Below, one piece after another: positions 46,981 through 58,181 of a DNA stretch of 64,000 nucleotides. Where the stretch lies: assembly GCF_010183535.1 (NCBI RefSeq), contig NC_071332.1, positions 5,952,001 to 6,016,000 of the forward strand. Direction: 5' to 3'. The notes beneath the pieces were generated by a model. That model made no database searches. It worked only from the letters and a program-made list of their open reading frames with translations, and had not been told where the DNA came from. The DNA is from Caenorhabditis remanei. Taxonomy: Eukaryota > Nematoda > Chromadorea > Rhabditida > Rhabditidae. The position numbers and the translations under genes were made by a program. Each line of letters starts with the position of its first letter. Within the stretch, counting starts at the first letter, position 1.

Positions 46981-47860
46981 GACATCAGTGTTTGAATCTG
47001 TTGGTGATTATCACGGCCAGAGTCTCAGAAGAGCGTCCACCACCAAGTCATGCTATCAACAGAGGAATTCTCGCAGAAGGAATCGGATCCCTGATCTCAG
47101 GACTTCTTGGTCCAAGTGTTGGAATGACCACTCACACGGAAAACATCGGATGGTTATGGCTGGCCTCTTCCTCATCGTTCTCGGACTTCTCACCAAGATC
47201 GGAGCCCTTCTCTCCACTATTCCTGATCCGCTTGTCGGTGGAGTTCTCGCTTTTTCAATGGCAATGGTAGTCGGAGTTGCAGTTTCGAATCTCCAAACAG
47301 TCGACATGGCTCTTTCTCGTAATATGGGTGTCTTCGGATTCTCGATGATGTTTGGTATGATCGTGCCAAAGTATTTCACAAAGTTCCCAGTGGCAACAGG
47401 ATGGTCTTGGGCCAATGATATTCTCAATGTGTTGCTCCAGATGCCAATGTTCGTTGGAGCGCTGTGTGCTTGTATCCTGGATAACACTATTGGAGGTAAG
47501 GCTTGGAAAATTAGGAGCCTTTTCGAATTGGCTCCGCCTATCTTTGCCGATGTAGAAGTTGTAGTTACTGCGAAAGTGGGAGGAGATTATCTTCAAAGAT
47601 TTTCTACCTAAATAGAATATTTTAATGAACATAGTGTCCTGCTCTCTGACCACCAGCTCTATGGTTCCAGGTGCAACACGAGAGCAGCGAGGCCTTCGAC
47701 CACGAGGAGAAATCTACGAAGGCGGGATCGATGAGTGCACATACAGCTATCCGAAATGAGTAATGAACATCTTGAACCGTATTCCTGGAGTTCAATACAT
47801 CCCGTGTATGCCAAAGGAAAAAAGGAACGAATCGTGTGAGCGGAGAGGAGATTCGTCTTT
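46975..47860 (+). pseudogene. Truncated, rearranged copy of the transporter gene
   Basis: Matches 42225-43155 at high identity but lacks exons 1-4. Relative to the intact gene it has a 5-bp deletion near 47012 and a 37-bp deletion at 47150, together 42 bp, so the frame is lost and then regained. The second deletion removes most of the NAT signature. Exon 6 has a premature stop (TGG to TGA in SYPKW, near 47757) and a 2-bp deletion near 47820. A roughly 226-codon frame (46931-47611) survives but would lack the N-terminal half. It is probably non-functional. Confidence 0.85.
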
Positions 47861-48458
47861 AAAATCTTCAATTTTTAATCCTTTTTGTATTGCCAATTCT
47901 CTTATTCATATTTTGTATTATTGCCTATTTATAAGCCATTTGATTTGGATACTTTAATAATTTTGTGTGCGCATAACAAAACAAAAAATCAAAAATGTCA
48001 AGTTTTTTCTATTGCTGTTGAACTAAAAAAGTGAATTTTCTCATAAATCTTTCTTCTTTATACATTGTTTCCGCTCCACTTTCCCTTCTTTTTGTTTTAT
48101 TAAAAACACCTTTCCTCTCATTCTTTTCTTCATTTTTGAGGAAAATTATGGTTTTCGAAGGAAGTTTCCGAAATTGTGATTATTTTTCACTGGAAAAAAT
48201 TTCGCACTGAAAATTGTATCTTGCAAAGTTACAGTATGAATAATAAGGGTGAATAGTACTTTGTCGGGTTTGAAATAATCATGAGATGTACATATAGGAA
48301 AGTCAAATTTTTGTAAAATGCAGGATTGCTTAAACAAGATAAGTGATTATAAATTACAACGAAATGCAATAGAAAACAGAGAAAAAATGAATGAAAGTTT
48401 ATCAAAACTGATTGAACTGAATTGGTTTCTTCAGAAACTACCGTAAAACCGTATGTTG

Positions 48459-49888
48459 TTACTCATCGTCATACCAGTCATCCCATGATGTTGGGTATGA
48501 TGGTGAATTGCGTTCAGCTTCACAACTTACCCGAAACAATCCAATGTTATTATTTTCGACTAGAAATTCACCAACTGTTCCATCCGGACGACAAATACAG
48601 TAGTAAATATTATGGCTGACTCCATGATGATCATTAAATATTTTTTCCTCTCGACGCACTTGAAGTTTAGAGTTTCTGTAAAATTTTAATTTCAGCGCAA
48701 GGCTGTCGAACGGACGGCCGCGGATTTACTACATGGGCAGAATTTCTGCACATCGACTAATCTGGTCGTCTACAAGGCCGCCTGAAGAAGCGAAAGTTTT
48801 CGATGACTGAGAGCTCCGATATAAAATTGCCCCAGGGCCTGTTTGCCAGCATTGTTTCAGAGTGAAAAAACACCATACCTTTCTATGAGTATCAATGAAT
48901 TGACACAGTCATCAATATCAATATCTTCAGAATAATCTGTTAATATCATTTTCCATGGTGGTGTCCATCCATCGTTCCAATTTTCAATAAACCATTTGAA
49001 ATGAGTACTGTTTAAAATTGAATGAGATAGACGAATAATAGATGATTTACATTCGAGGATCTCTTCAAAACTAATATAATGAGAGTGATGAGCTTCAAAA
49101 GACATTGGATTGTGTTGCAAATAAATGGGTTTTAATTTGAACTCAGGAGTAGGTTCAAATAGGAGCTGGAGCTTGTATCGAGCTTGTTGGCGGCAGAGAA
49201 TTGAATCAACGACTTTATCATCTTCTGGCGTATTTGATCGCTTTCCAACCAATCTCAATGATCTTACAGCTGACACTGTTTCACGATCACGGCAGTAAAA
49301 ATCAATAATGTCTTCGTTTTCCACTCGCGTAAATTCTTGGAAATGTAGTTCAATAGTGAGCAATGGTACGTTGAAGACATCGGATAGGTAAAGGATGAAT
49401 GTGTACATAGTGGCCATTTGATCTTCTTGTGACGTAAATAACTGGATAGACATCTCGGATATTGATTCGTTTTCCATTGGTACCCAGTTAAGTATAGGCA
49501 CTTCTATGTAACCAGGTTTTGGGCTTTTTTGTTCGTTTTTTGGAAACATTGAAAGAAACTTTTGTAGAAAATTTCTTCGTGGTGGAGTGCTTATTTTGAA
49601 AACCCATTCAGTTTTCGGGTAATAATCAAACTTCAAACGAATCTCATTATCGGATGAAAACTTAGATACGAATTCTCTTGTCGACTTATAACATTGTAGT
49701 TGACTCCGTGTTGACTTACAGATCATTTTACTTTTCTTACTGCATAGTGAAATGGCAACTCTAAATTTAAAAATAAATGATTTGACATAATCTTATAATA
49801 AAACTCACAATTCAAATGGAGTTACCAATTTGAGAACTCGATTCATAATAAGCATTGGTAGATGAAATAAAGAAAATTCAGGAGGCAT
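48459..49888 (-). CDS. F-box B family protein, copy 2
   Basis: Complement exons 49809-49888, 48879-49760 and 48459-48675 give 392 residues, very similar to copy 1 and in the same place relative to the duplicated transporter 3' end. The F-box begins MPPEFSLFHLPMLIMNRVLK. The FBA_2-type region includes LRLVGKRSNTPEDDKV and TPPWKMILTDYSEDIDIDDC. The C-terminus has CRPDGTVGEFLVENN and ends acidic (DDWYDDE), unlike copy 1. Intron 2 is about 203 bp, but read-through here stops after a few codons. No disabling change was found, so it is probably a working paralogue and presumed ubiquitin-ligase adaptor. Confidence 0.83.
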
Positions 49889-50292
49889 TTCGTGTTGGTA
49901 TTTGGTGGATGAGAGATGGGAGTGAATAGTAAGAAGAGGAGAGGATATGGATTGATTGAAGACAGAGAAGATTGGAGATGTTTGCATACGATAGGGGGGA
50001 GGTCTGTTGGTTTTGAGGTAATTGCTGGTTTTTGAGGTAATTGCTGGAGATTTAAGAGTCACTGTATGTTTTCTTTCTCTGAATAATATTTTCTCGGATT
50101 TGAAATATTCATGAGATGAACATAGGAAAGTCAAATGTTTGTAGAATACAAGAATTTTATACAAGATAAATGAATGTAAATTACAATGAAATGCAATAGA
50201 AAATAAAGAAGAAATGAATGAAAGTTTTAACAAGAGTGATACATCAAATATATAATTGGTTTCTTCAGAAACTACTCATAAACCCTTTATTT

Positions 50293-51568
50293 TTAGACAT
50301 TGTTATTCAATGAAAATTTCGGATAGAATGGTGAATTGCGTTCATCTTCACAACTTACACAAAACCCTCCCTTTTTATTGTTTTGGACTAAAATTTCACC
50401 AATTGTTCCATCCGGACGACGTAGACAGTAGTGAACATAACGTAACATCTGCTCATCAACAGTATCTATTCTTTCTTCTCGATGCACTTGAAGGTTATTA
50501 ATTCTGCAATATTTTAGTTTCAGAGCGAGAATAAAAAATCACATACCTTCCAATGAGTATCAATGAACGGACACATTCATCTATATCTACATCTTCCTCA
50601 AATATTGTTGCTATCATTCTCCATGCTGGTGTCCATCCATCGTTCCATTTTATAATCAGTGTTATTAAATGTGTTCTATTGATAATTGAATTCAATAGAA
50701 TAATAATACGTGATTGGAATTCGAGGATCTGTTGAAAACTAATCCAAAGAGAGTGGTGCGCTTCAAAATAAAATGGATTGTGTTGCAAATGAATTGGTTT
50801 TAATCTGAACTCCGTAGTAGGTTCCAATAGAAGCTGGAGCTTAAATCGAGCTTGTTGGCGGCAGAGAATTGAATACACGACTTCACCATCTTCTGGCAAA
50901 TTCAACCACTTTCCAACCAATTTCAATGATTCTACAGCTAGTTCCGTTCCACGATCACGGCAATAAAAATCAACAATGTCTTCGTTTTCCACTCGTGTGA
51001 ATTCTTGGAAATGTAGTTCAATAGTGCGCAATGGTATGTTGAAAACATCAGATAGGTAGAGGATGAATGTGTACATAGTTGCCGTTTGATCTTCTTGTGA
51101 CGTGAATAACTGGATAGACATCTCGGATATTGATTTATTTTCCAATGGTTCCCAGGTAATTATATATAAATTGTTTACCACTTTTATGTAAGCAGGTTTT
51201 GGGCTTTTTCGCATTTTTTTTGGAAACATTGAAAGAAACTTTTGTAGAAAATTTTTTTGAGGTGGAGTGTTTATTTTAAAAACCCATTTAGTTTTTGGGC
51301 AGTAATCAAACTTCAAACGAATCTCATTATTGGATGAAAACTTCAATACGAATGCTCTTGTCGACTTACAACATTGTAGTCGACTCCGTATTGACTTACA
51401 GATCATTTTACTCTTCTTACTGCATAGTGAAATGGCAACTCTAAATTTAAAAATAAATGATTTGACATAATCTTATAATAAAACTCACAATTCAAATGGA
51501 GTTACCAATTTGAGAACTCGTTTCATAATAAGCATTGGTAGACGAAACAAAGGGAATTCAGGAGGCAT
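50293..51568 (-). CDS. F-box B family protein, copy 3
   Basis: Complement exons 51489-51568, 50547-51440 and 50293-50503 give 394 residues. It is clearly more diverged from copies 1 and 2 than they are from each other. Features include TPFELVAISLCSKKSK at the F-box end, an insertion (YIKVVNNLYIITWEPLENKS), TPAWRMIATIFEEDVDIDEC, and a C-terminal RRPDGTIGEILVQNN. Intron 2 is only 43 bp, so copies 1 and 2 carry about 160 bp of extra intron sequence, or copy 3 lost it. No disabling change seen. The family role is as for the other copies. Confidence 0.83.
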
Positions 51569-51954
51569 TTCGTATTGGTATTTGGAGAAAAAGAGGTGGA
51601 ACAGACTAGGAAGAAGAGGAGAGGATGTGGATTGAAGACAAAGAGGATTGGAGATGCTTGCATTCGATAGGGGGGAAGGTCTGTTGGTTTAGAGGTTATC
51701 GCAGGTTCATTAGATAGAGTCGTTGATAACTGGAAATGAGATGTTCAGCAAGTTAAGGACAACATTTGGATAGAAGATGCGGCAGGTTTTTTTTATATCA
51801 AATTGAAGAGAGTAGAATGGAGTTTTTAGTAATTACAGATAGGTTTATGATGTTGGTTTATCTTTATTTAAAATCCAGGACTCTATTAAAAGCCATTCGT
51901 CACATATGATTATTAGATGGTTATCGGTTATGACTGAAATATTATACATTTCTC
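51569..51954. other. Upstream region of F-box B copy 3
   Basis: No gene seen. The first 150 bp align with the sequence upstream of copies 1 and 2 and then diverge. Confidence 0.4.
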
Positions 51955-52490
51955 ACCAAGATCGGAGCATTTCCAGATCTTCCTGTTACTTCCATTAGAT
52001 GGAGTCACTGCGAAAGTGGCAGGAGTTTATATTGCATGACGTTTCCACTAGAATATGATAAGTTAATGAACATATTACCTATGCTCTCTTACCACCAGCT
52101 GAACAAATTCTCGTTGTTTCCAGGTGCAGCACGAGAACAACGAGGAGAAATCTACGAAGGCGGAATCGACGAGTGCACATACAGCTATCCGAAATGGGTC
52201 ATAAACATCTTGAACCGTATTCCATATGTCAAAAGAAAAGAAAGGAACGAAGCGGAAAAGAGATTCGTCTTTAAAATCTTTAATTTTCAATTCCTTTTGT
52301 TGCCCATTCTCTTATTCATATTTGCCTATTTTTTAGCCATTTTTGAGGTACTTTGATCATTTTTGCGGGCACAACAAAACAAGAAACCAGAAATCAAAAA
52401 TGTCAATTTTTCCCTGGTGCTGCTGAAATAAAAAAGTAAATTTTCTCATAAATCTGTCGTTTTTTCTCTTTTTTATATTGTTTCCGCTCC
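51955..52490 (+). pseudogene. Third, short relic of the transporter 3' end
   Basis: Begins with CTCACCAAGATCGGAGC from exon 5, jumps to intron-5 sequence (GTCACTGCGAAAGTGG), then a recognisable exon 6 (REQRGEIYEGGIDECTYSYP) missing several residues and with a changed tail. It is followed by the matching 3' UTR. Its promoter and most exons are absent. Confidence 0.75.
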
Positions 52491-55400
52491 CCTTTCCCTT
52501 CCATTTGTTTCAATAGAAAGCACCTTTCCTCCCCTTCATTTCTTCCCTATTTCCTTCTTCATAAGTGCTCAAACTTTTTGAACCTCTTCTTCGAGTATCC
52601 AAGACATTTGGTATCGGTAGGGCAGTGCGAACAATCGGACAGCAGAGTAAACAGAACTCTGAGCGAGCCGCTTGAAAAGAAGAGAAGAGACAGGTGTTTG
52701 CGCACTGCGAGTTACTTACTAACTGCCACATCTATCACCATTTCATTACCTTTTTATTATATTTTCTCCCTCTTATCATTCTGTGATTTGTGTAATGTTT
52801 TCTCGTTCGCATAATTAAATTTCCGTTAATTCCGAAACCTTTTCTCACACCTGTGCCGATGAAATTTAATCCGTTTCCGTTTCATTTCGCCGAGCAGGAA
52901 AAAATTCGAAAAAAACACAACCAACTGAATAATTCCACGAGAAGAACACGCAGCTTCTCTAGAATATTCTCAAGAATTTATGAGTTTTCCAGACGAAAAA
53001 AAGTTCTGGAAAACAAGTAAAACTTTGAGAAAGAACCCTTCCAACCCAGGAATTTCTTGAAAACCGTATGAGTAAATGTCAATATATTTCGTTTTCTGGT
53101 GACACTGTGATTCACGAATCATTGTGATATTTACTTTCCCGACCGGGTGAAGAAGGACTTTTGTTGAGAAACAAGCTGATTCACTTTTCACTTTTTGACT
53201 TTGGTCGGTACTTCAGAACTTGATTATTAATGTTGTACACATGTTGTTCTGTTTTTGATTTCATTCGTAAACCAATAAAAATTACTTTTTCAAAAAAAAA
53301 GGGAAAGGAAACGTCATTTATAAAACCGCACCCTTTGATTTATTTGAAAGTTTGAATTATTTTTAGAGCTGAAAGTTTGAAATCATAAAATTGGTGCCTT
53401 AGACTTCTGATACCTATTAGAGAAAACTTTACGTTTTCTGAAATCGAATTAGAAGATTTCTTTATGCGGCCACCATTGTTCTTCTTTTCATTTTTATGGA
53501 AAACATTCAAAACCTGGAAGAAATACTTGAAAAAATTAATGGCCGATGGCCTAAGATCTGTGAAAAAAGTTCGGCCAGTACAGACCGTTTTCGTTTTTGG
53601 GAATTAATTAAAAACCGTATTTTGATTTTTGAGCTTTAAATTTCTAAACTTTCAAATTGTTTTGTTGCTCTTTCTCGTCATTTCCCTCCAAACCTATTTC
53701 CACCAAATCTGACGCAATCTAAAAAAAAATAGCATTCTTTCTCTCCTCCCATTGCACCCAACACATTGATCTGTAAAATGGGCAATTCGTGCTAATAGCC
53801 ACCAACTCAATCAAATGGCGACAAACAAGAAGAGAGAGCAAACGACGACTCTTTTGTTAGAAGAAGACGTTCCAAACTCTTTTTTTTCAATTTCTTCTTT
53901 TCGGGAGGGCGTAGAAATGTATCAAGATTCCTCCCGTTTTCCTCCCGTTTTTTGCATGTTTTCTTTCTTCTCTGTCTCAGTTGAGCAAGCCAGCAAGGAT
54001 TATAATACTTAGCAAGGCGAGATCTCTTCCCCCTTTTCTTCTATATATTATTTTTTCCTTTTCTTAATTTCCTACTCCTTTCCGCTTCTTCATCTTCTTC
54101 GTTTCCCCCCATCTTCTTCTTCATCTTTTTCATTTTCTTCCCTTAGTTTCTTCTTCTTCTTCTTTCACACCATAAGTTCTTTCCACCTTTTTCTTTTTTT
54201 CGTTTTGTATCTGGTGCTTACATTATTCATCATCTTCGGTTTCCATTCTCCCACTCTCTTCTTTTTCTTCTTTCTTACGTAGAAATAACGAGCAGCTGGA
54301 AAAATTATTGCCGAAAGATTTCGGGGGGGTGGAGCTTTCTTATTCAAAGAGAAATGCGAATATAATTAGTCGAATTTGCAGTTTCTAGAACTCAAATCTA
54401 AACTTTTGAATCCAATATTTTAATTGAAAGCAGCTGCTCAATGAAAGGTTGTCCTCTTCTCTCCAAACCCTTGAATTATCTTTTTCATCTGGTTTGCCCA
54501 TGTCTACCTCTTCTTTTCTTCTTCTTCTTTCAACAAATGCACTCTTCGAACAACAACTTTCTGGCAATAATCCGCCTTTTCTCATCTTTTGTCCTTGATC
54601 TTAGATTTCTTAGGTTTTTGAAAGGATGTCTGGTTTTCGAGAGTCTGACATGGATCACCGGATCCATTTTCAGTTTGGTTCTAAAAATGTTAATTTCCAG
54701 TCAGATTTCAAATTGAAATTTCAAGGAAAACCAAAAGGAAAAGTCCGAATTACTTCTTAAATAGAAATTTTCAATTTTCTGTGACATTGTTATAGAAAGA
54801 GCCCTAAAAGCATAATTACATTCCAACTGGAATTCACTGTTTTGATTTTCGAAATCCGATAGCATTTTCAGAATCAGAATAGTTATTTCAGTTTTCAAAT
54901 GGTGTACAAATTCTCCTAAAAAACCCAAACTGGGTTTGAAACTGCGCTTCACCGTAACGGAAAAATGAAGAAAACGCAAGACAAGTGATCAGTTTTTCAA
55001 AGTTCCGGTAGAGCGCGATTGCCAACATCGTACTCTGACAATTTATTATTAACTGATTTCACGACCCTTACCTAGTGGAAATATCTTTCAAACTGGAGGA
55101 GATCAGAAGTTCCCATTTCAGGAGATTCAACTTCATAGCTCTGATTTTTATCACTATCTCTGTATAAACCCAAAACTCCTCTTCCGATCTTCACCTTTTG
55201 CCAACACTCTAGTACACCACCTGAGTTATTTTTTCCCATTTTCCCCTATTCAAATAACCGTTTATCACTCTTCTCGGTCAACTCCCATTTGTCATTGTAT
55301 TCGTCACTCTCTGGATTATTTCCTCTTCTCACTTTCTCCCCCCCCCCCTCTTCTCTACTTTCCTGACAGGTGCATTTACAGTGTGACTCAACACTTTTTG

Positions 55401-55638
55401 TCTTCTCCTTTCTCGCCCTTATCAGCTCTCTCCATATACGTCAGTTATAGTTAACGCACGCTGTGTGATAAGTCAGAGAAAAGGACAAGTCAGAGGAAAA
55501 ACATTTTGATTTTTATTTCAGATAGAAGAAGAAGAAGAAAAAAGAAGAAACGTGAACTGCCACGCACTCATAACACGTAGAACCCCCCACGTCGACTGCT
55601 CCCCTCAAAGCCATCTCTGATTATTCTCGCCTCAAGAA
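52491..55638. other. Intergenic stretch with pyrimidine-rich tracts
   Basis: No gene supported over about 3.1 kb. Long TTC/CTT-rich DNA spans 54010-54270, and a run of cytosines lies near 55340. A TAGAGCGCGATTGC motif at 55008 is repeated in inverse orientation at 55817. Confidence 0.45.
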
Positions 55639-56008
55639 ATGTTGCTTCTCTTCGTCTATCTTGGCTTCAACTTCATGGTTACTGTATTTGGATTCACATT
55701 CTTCTGGAAACTCTTCCCGAAGAATCGGATGGAAGCCACGTCACGGCCGAATGGTGAGGTGAATATTCATTTTTTGTGTTTGGGTTTTGATATTAGTTGG
55801 AACTGTGATTTCTAGCAATCGCGCTCTAGCCAGATACCAGCAGAGCGTGTTTACTGCGTGTTTACTGCATGTTTAACAATACGTCCTCGTGAGTAGTTCT
55901 CCATAACCAGTTTCCCAATTTTCAGCCGATTTGAAAAAGTTGGACAGCGAGAACAACAATACAATTGAATCGAGAATAGTGGAGGAAGAAGATCGAAAGT
56001 GCAGATGA
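55639..56008 (+). CDS. Small single-pass membrane protein (65 residues)
   Basis: Two exons (55639-55753, 55926-56008) join in frame. The protein starts MLLLFVYLGFNFMVTVFGFT, a hydrophobic segment of about 24 residues, followed by positively charged residues (KLFPKNR) and a hydrophilic acidic tail (ENNNTIESRIVEEEDRKCR). It is probably a single transmembrane protein with the tail in the cytosol by the positive-inside rule, or an uncleaved signal anchor. Both splice sites are canonical (G-GTGAGG; CCAATTTTCAG). It is too short for ordinary ORF screens. No family recognised. It stands alone between an F-box/transporter cluster and the chemoreceptor cluster. Confidence 0.6.
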
Positions 56009-56572
56009 AACTGGAACAAAATGGAAAACAAAAAGAAAGAAATACGAGTAAACTGTAATTCCGGATACCCGAATATGTTAGCAATTCATCGGTTAGATCT
56101 ATTTTATATTTGGTTTGTAAAAAGAAAAATAAAACTTGTAAATTTTATTTTCTAGGGTTTTTAAAAGCATAGCGGGTTCCCGTATTCCAAAGTGTTACGG
56201 ATTTTCGATTCTGTTCGAAATACGTACCATTTTTCTGTTTTGGTAGAGCGCAATGTGTCGAGAAATCAGCAACTGCGTTCCTCCGAAATTACTGAAGAAT
56301 GGATCTCGATTTCTTTGAAGTTTTCGGTTAAAATAATTTCAGTAATTCTAAATTTGGCTCGAAGAAAAACTGTGTCTAAATCATGATTTGTGATTTTTCA
56401 ATATGTGTTTTCAAGTATCGTTTTGAAAACATTTCAAACTGCTTGCAGCAAAGTTCTGGTCAATACAATTATGCAAAATTCATTTAGTAGAAAATGAGAA
56501 TTTGTAGAATATCGAGATCATATTATTATATCAAAATGAAATATGTTTCCGAAATATCACATTCACTTTTCC
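56009..56572. other. Intergenic stretch
   Basis: No gene seen. It holds the small gene's 3' UTR (AATAAA near 56129) and AT-rich DNA with one TAGAGCGCA motif near 56244. Confidence 0.4.
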
Positions 56573-58181
56573 TTACGACTCCTGCGACTTCGTTGCCTTT
56601 CTCAAATTCTGAAGTTCACTTCCAGAATCTGCAAACGCTGGAAGCTTCACACATGAACCATCCATCAGCATCTTTACAGTCAGTTGGTATTCGGGGCTGA
56701 AAATAAATATTGGTGATAAGACTAAACAAATAAATGTTGTCTCTCCAGTGTTCTGGCCTGATTATCAGAAAACATGTGGTTTTTATTTTGTGGCAGTCGT
56801 TAAATTTCAGTCTCTACTCACTTGATTGTATAGAAAATAAATAGGTTCGATGATATTGCAATGTTGACTGTAATTCCAGAATACATTTGGATTAAATTGA
56901 AAATTTCTTGGTCATCAGTAACGAAGTAGCCAAACGTGTTGGATACTGTAGTGATAGCCCATCCAAACAGAACGATTCCAACAGTGACTCCTATAGATTT
57001 GAAGACTGCTTTGAAACGAGAACCTGTAAATTTGAGAGCTACAGTAACCCAAAACTCGGTGGACTCACTCGTGTCGTGAAACTTCAGAAGTACAGCTGTC
57101 ATCGCGTACGCCAATATAATTGACACGTAAATTGCATGGCTTGAAAGAGTGAACACTTTGAAGGAAACGCCTGCCAAAGCAGTTGGTATCGCACACTTCA
57201 CTTGTCTGTAATTACGGAAATGCACAATTTGGAAAAGGGCATAAATCAATTCGAGGGGAACCCACTCATTATTCCGTTCGATGAAACCGAGGTAGAGGAT
57301 GGCTGAAGTGTAGAGAATGGGGAAGATGAGGTGGATTGAGGTGTAGAGAACTTTTTGGAATTGCAGCTCGCGATATCTGGAAAAAGGGGTTTGAGTATTT
57401 GTCAGAAAACTAATGGACATCGGAGTATTCAGATCAACAGACGATCTGTCATTTGGAAAGTCAGAAGCTGGGACTTCTGGACAAACAAAAATACAAAAAT
57501 AAATTTCTTTGGTTTCAAGAAAGTCATGAAAAATTGCCGCGGGAATTTTTCGATGTTTCAAAAATTGCTCGAAAGTTATTCCAAAAATCAGAAGTTCACT
57601 TAAAACCTCTTAAAATTTGACAATATTTGAGCATTTTCTGAGAAAAAGAAACTATTCTTCCGAACTCTTCATTGCTGCTACTATTTCAATAGATCTAAAT
57701 TTCTATTTCCCTCGACATCCATACTCACAGACATACAGATAGACTCACTTAATTGGAAACGAGACCGCTAATAGTCGATCCAGACCAATTTCCATTAGAA
57801 GTGGAGCTGCAATTGTCAAGCCAATTACTGGGAAAAAGTTCAAAAGATAGCATGTTGATTGGTAGGAGAAGGCTGAAAACGAATTTTCATACCCCAAGTT
57901 TTTTTGTCTTTGGCCTACAATTCGTGAGCAGTTGAATGACGAATACTATTTGACCGCAGACGTGAATTCCATCAGCCAGACAGGTCAACGTGAGGAGAAT
58001 ATGAAATGGGGAACGGAGGCGACTGGAAATAGAGAGAACGAATTTGGAGAACGGATATATAAACTCACGGATTCACGAAAAAGCAAATGATCATCACGGC
58101 ATTGCTGAAAACTCCGATTGGAATAATAATCAAATAGAAAAATGTCAATGGAATCATCCATGGATGCACATCTTCAAACAT
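56573..58181 (-). CDS. srsx-type seven-transmembrane chemoreceptor, gene A
   Basis: About seven complement exons from MFEDVHPWMIPLTFFYLI (58181) to the stop at 56573. TM1 contains GVFSNAVMII, exon 2 begins RLRSPFHILLTLTCLADGIH, and TM3 ends in the family signature EIGLDRLLAVSFPIKYR. A TM6 exon (GSRFKAVFKSIGVTVGIVLF-type) and TM7 (SGITVNIAISSNLFIFYTIKNPEY) follow. Srsx receptors are rhodopsin-like GPCRs expressed mainly in nematode chemosensory neurons; ligand unknown. All splice junctions needed are canonical and the frame is open. It is the most diverged of the three tandem copies. Confidence 0.85.

Noticed and set aside
54010..54270. Long CTT/TTC tract as a possible gene or element
   Set aside because: Simple pyrimidine-rich sequence with no terminal repeats or coding frame of interest.
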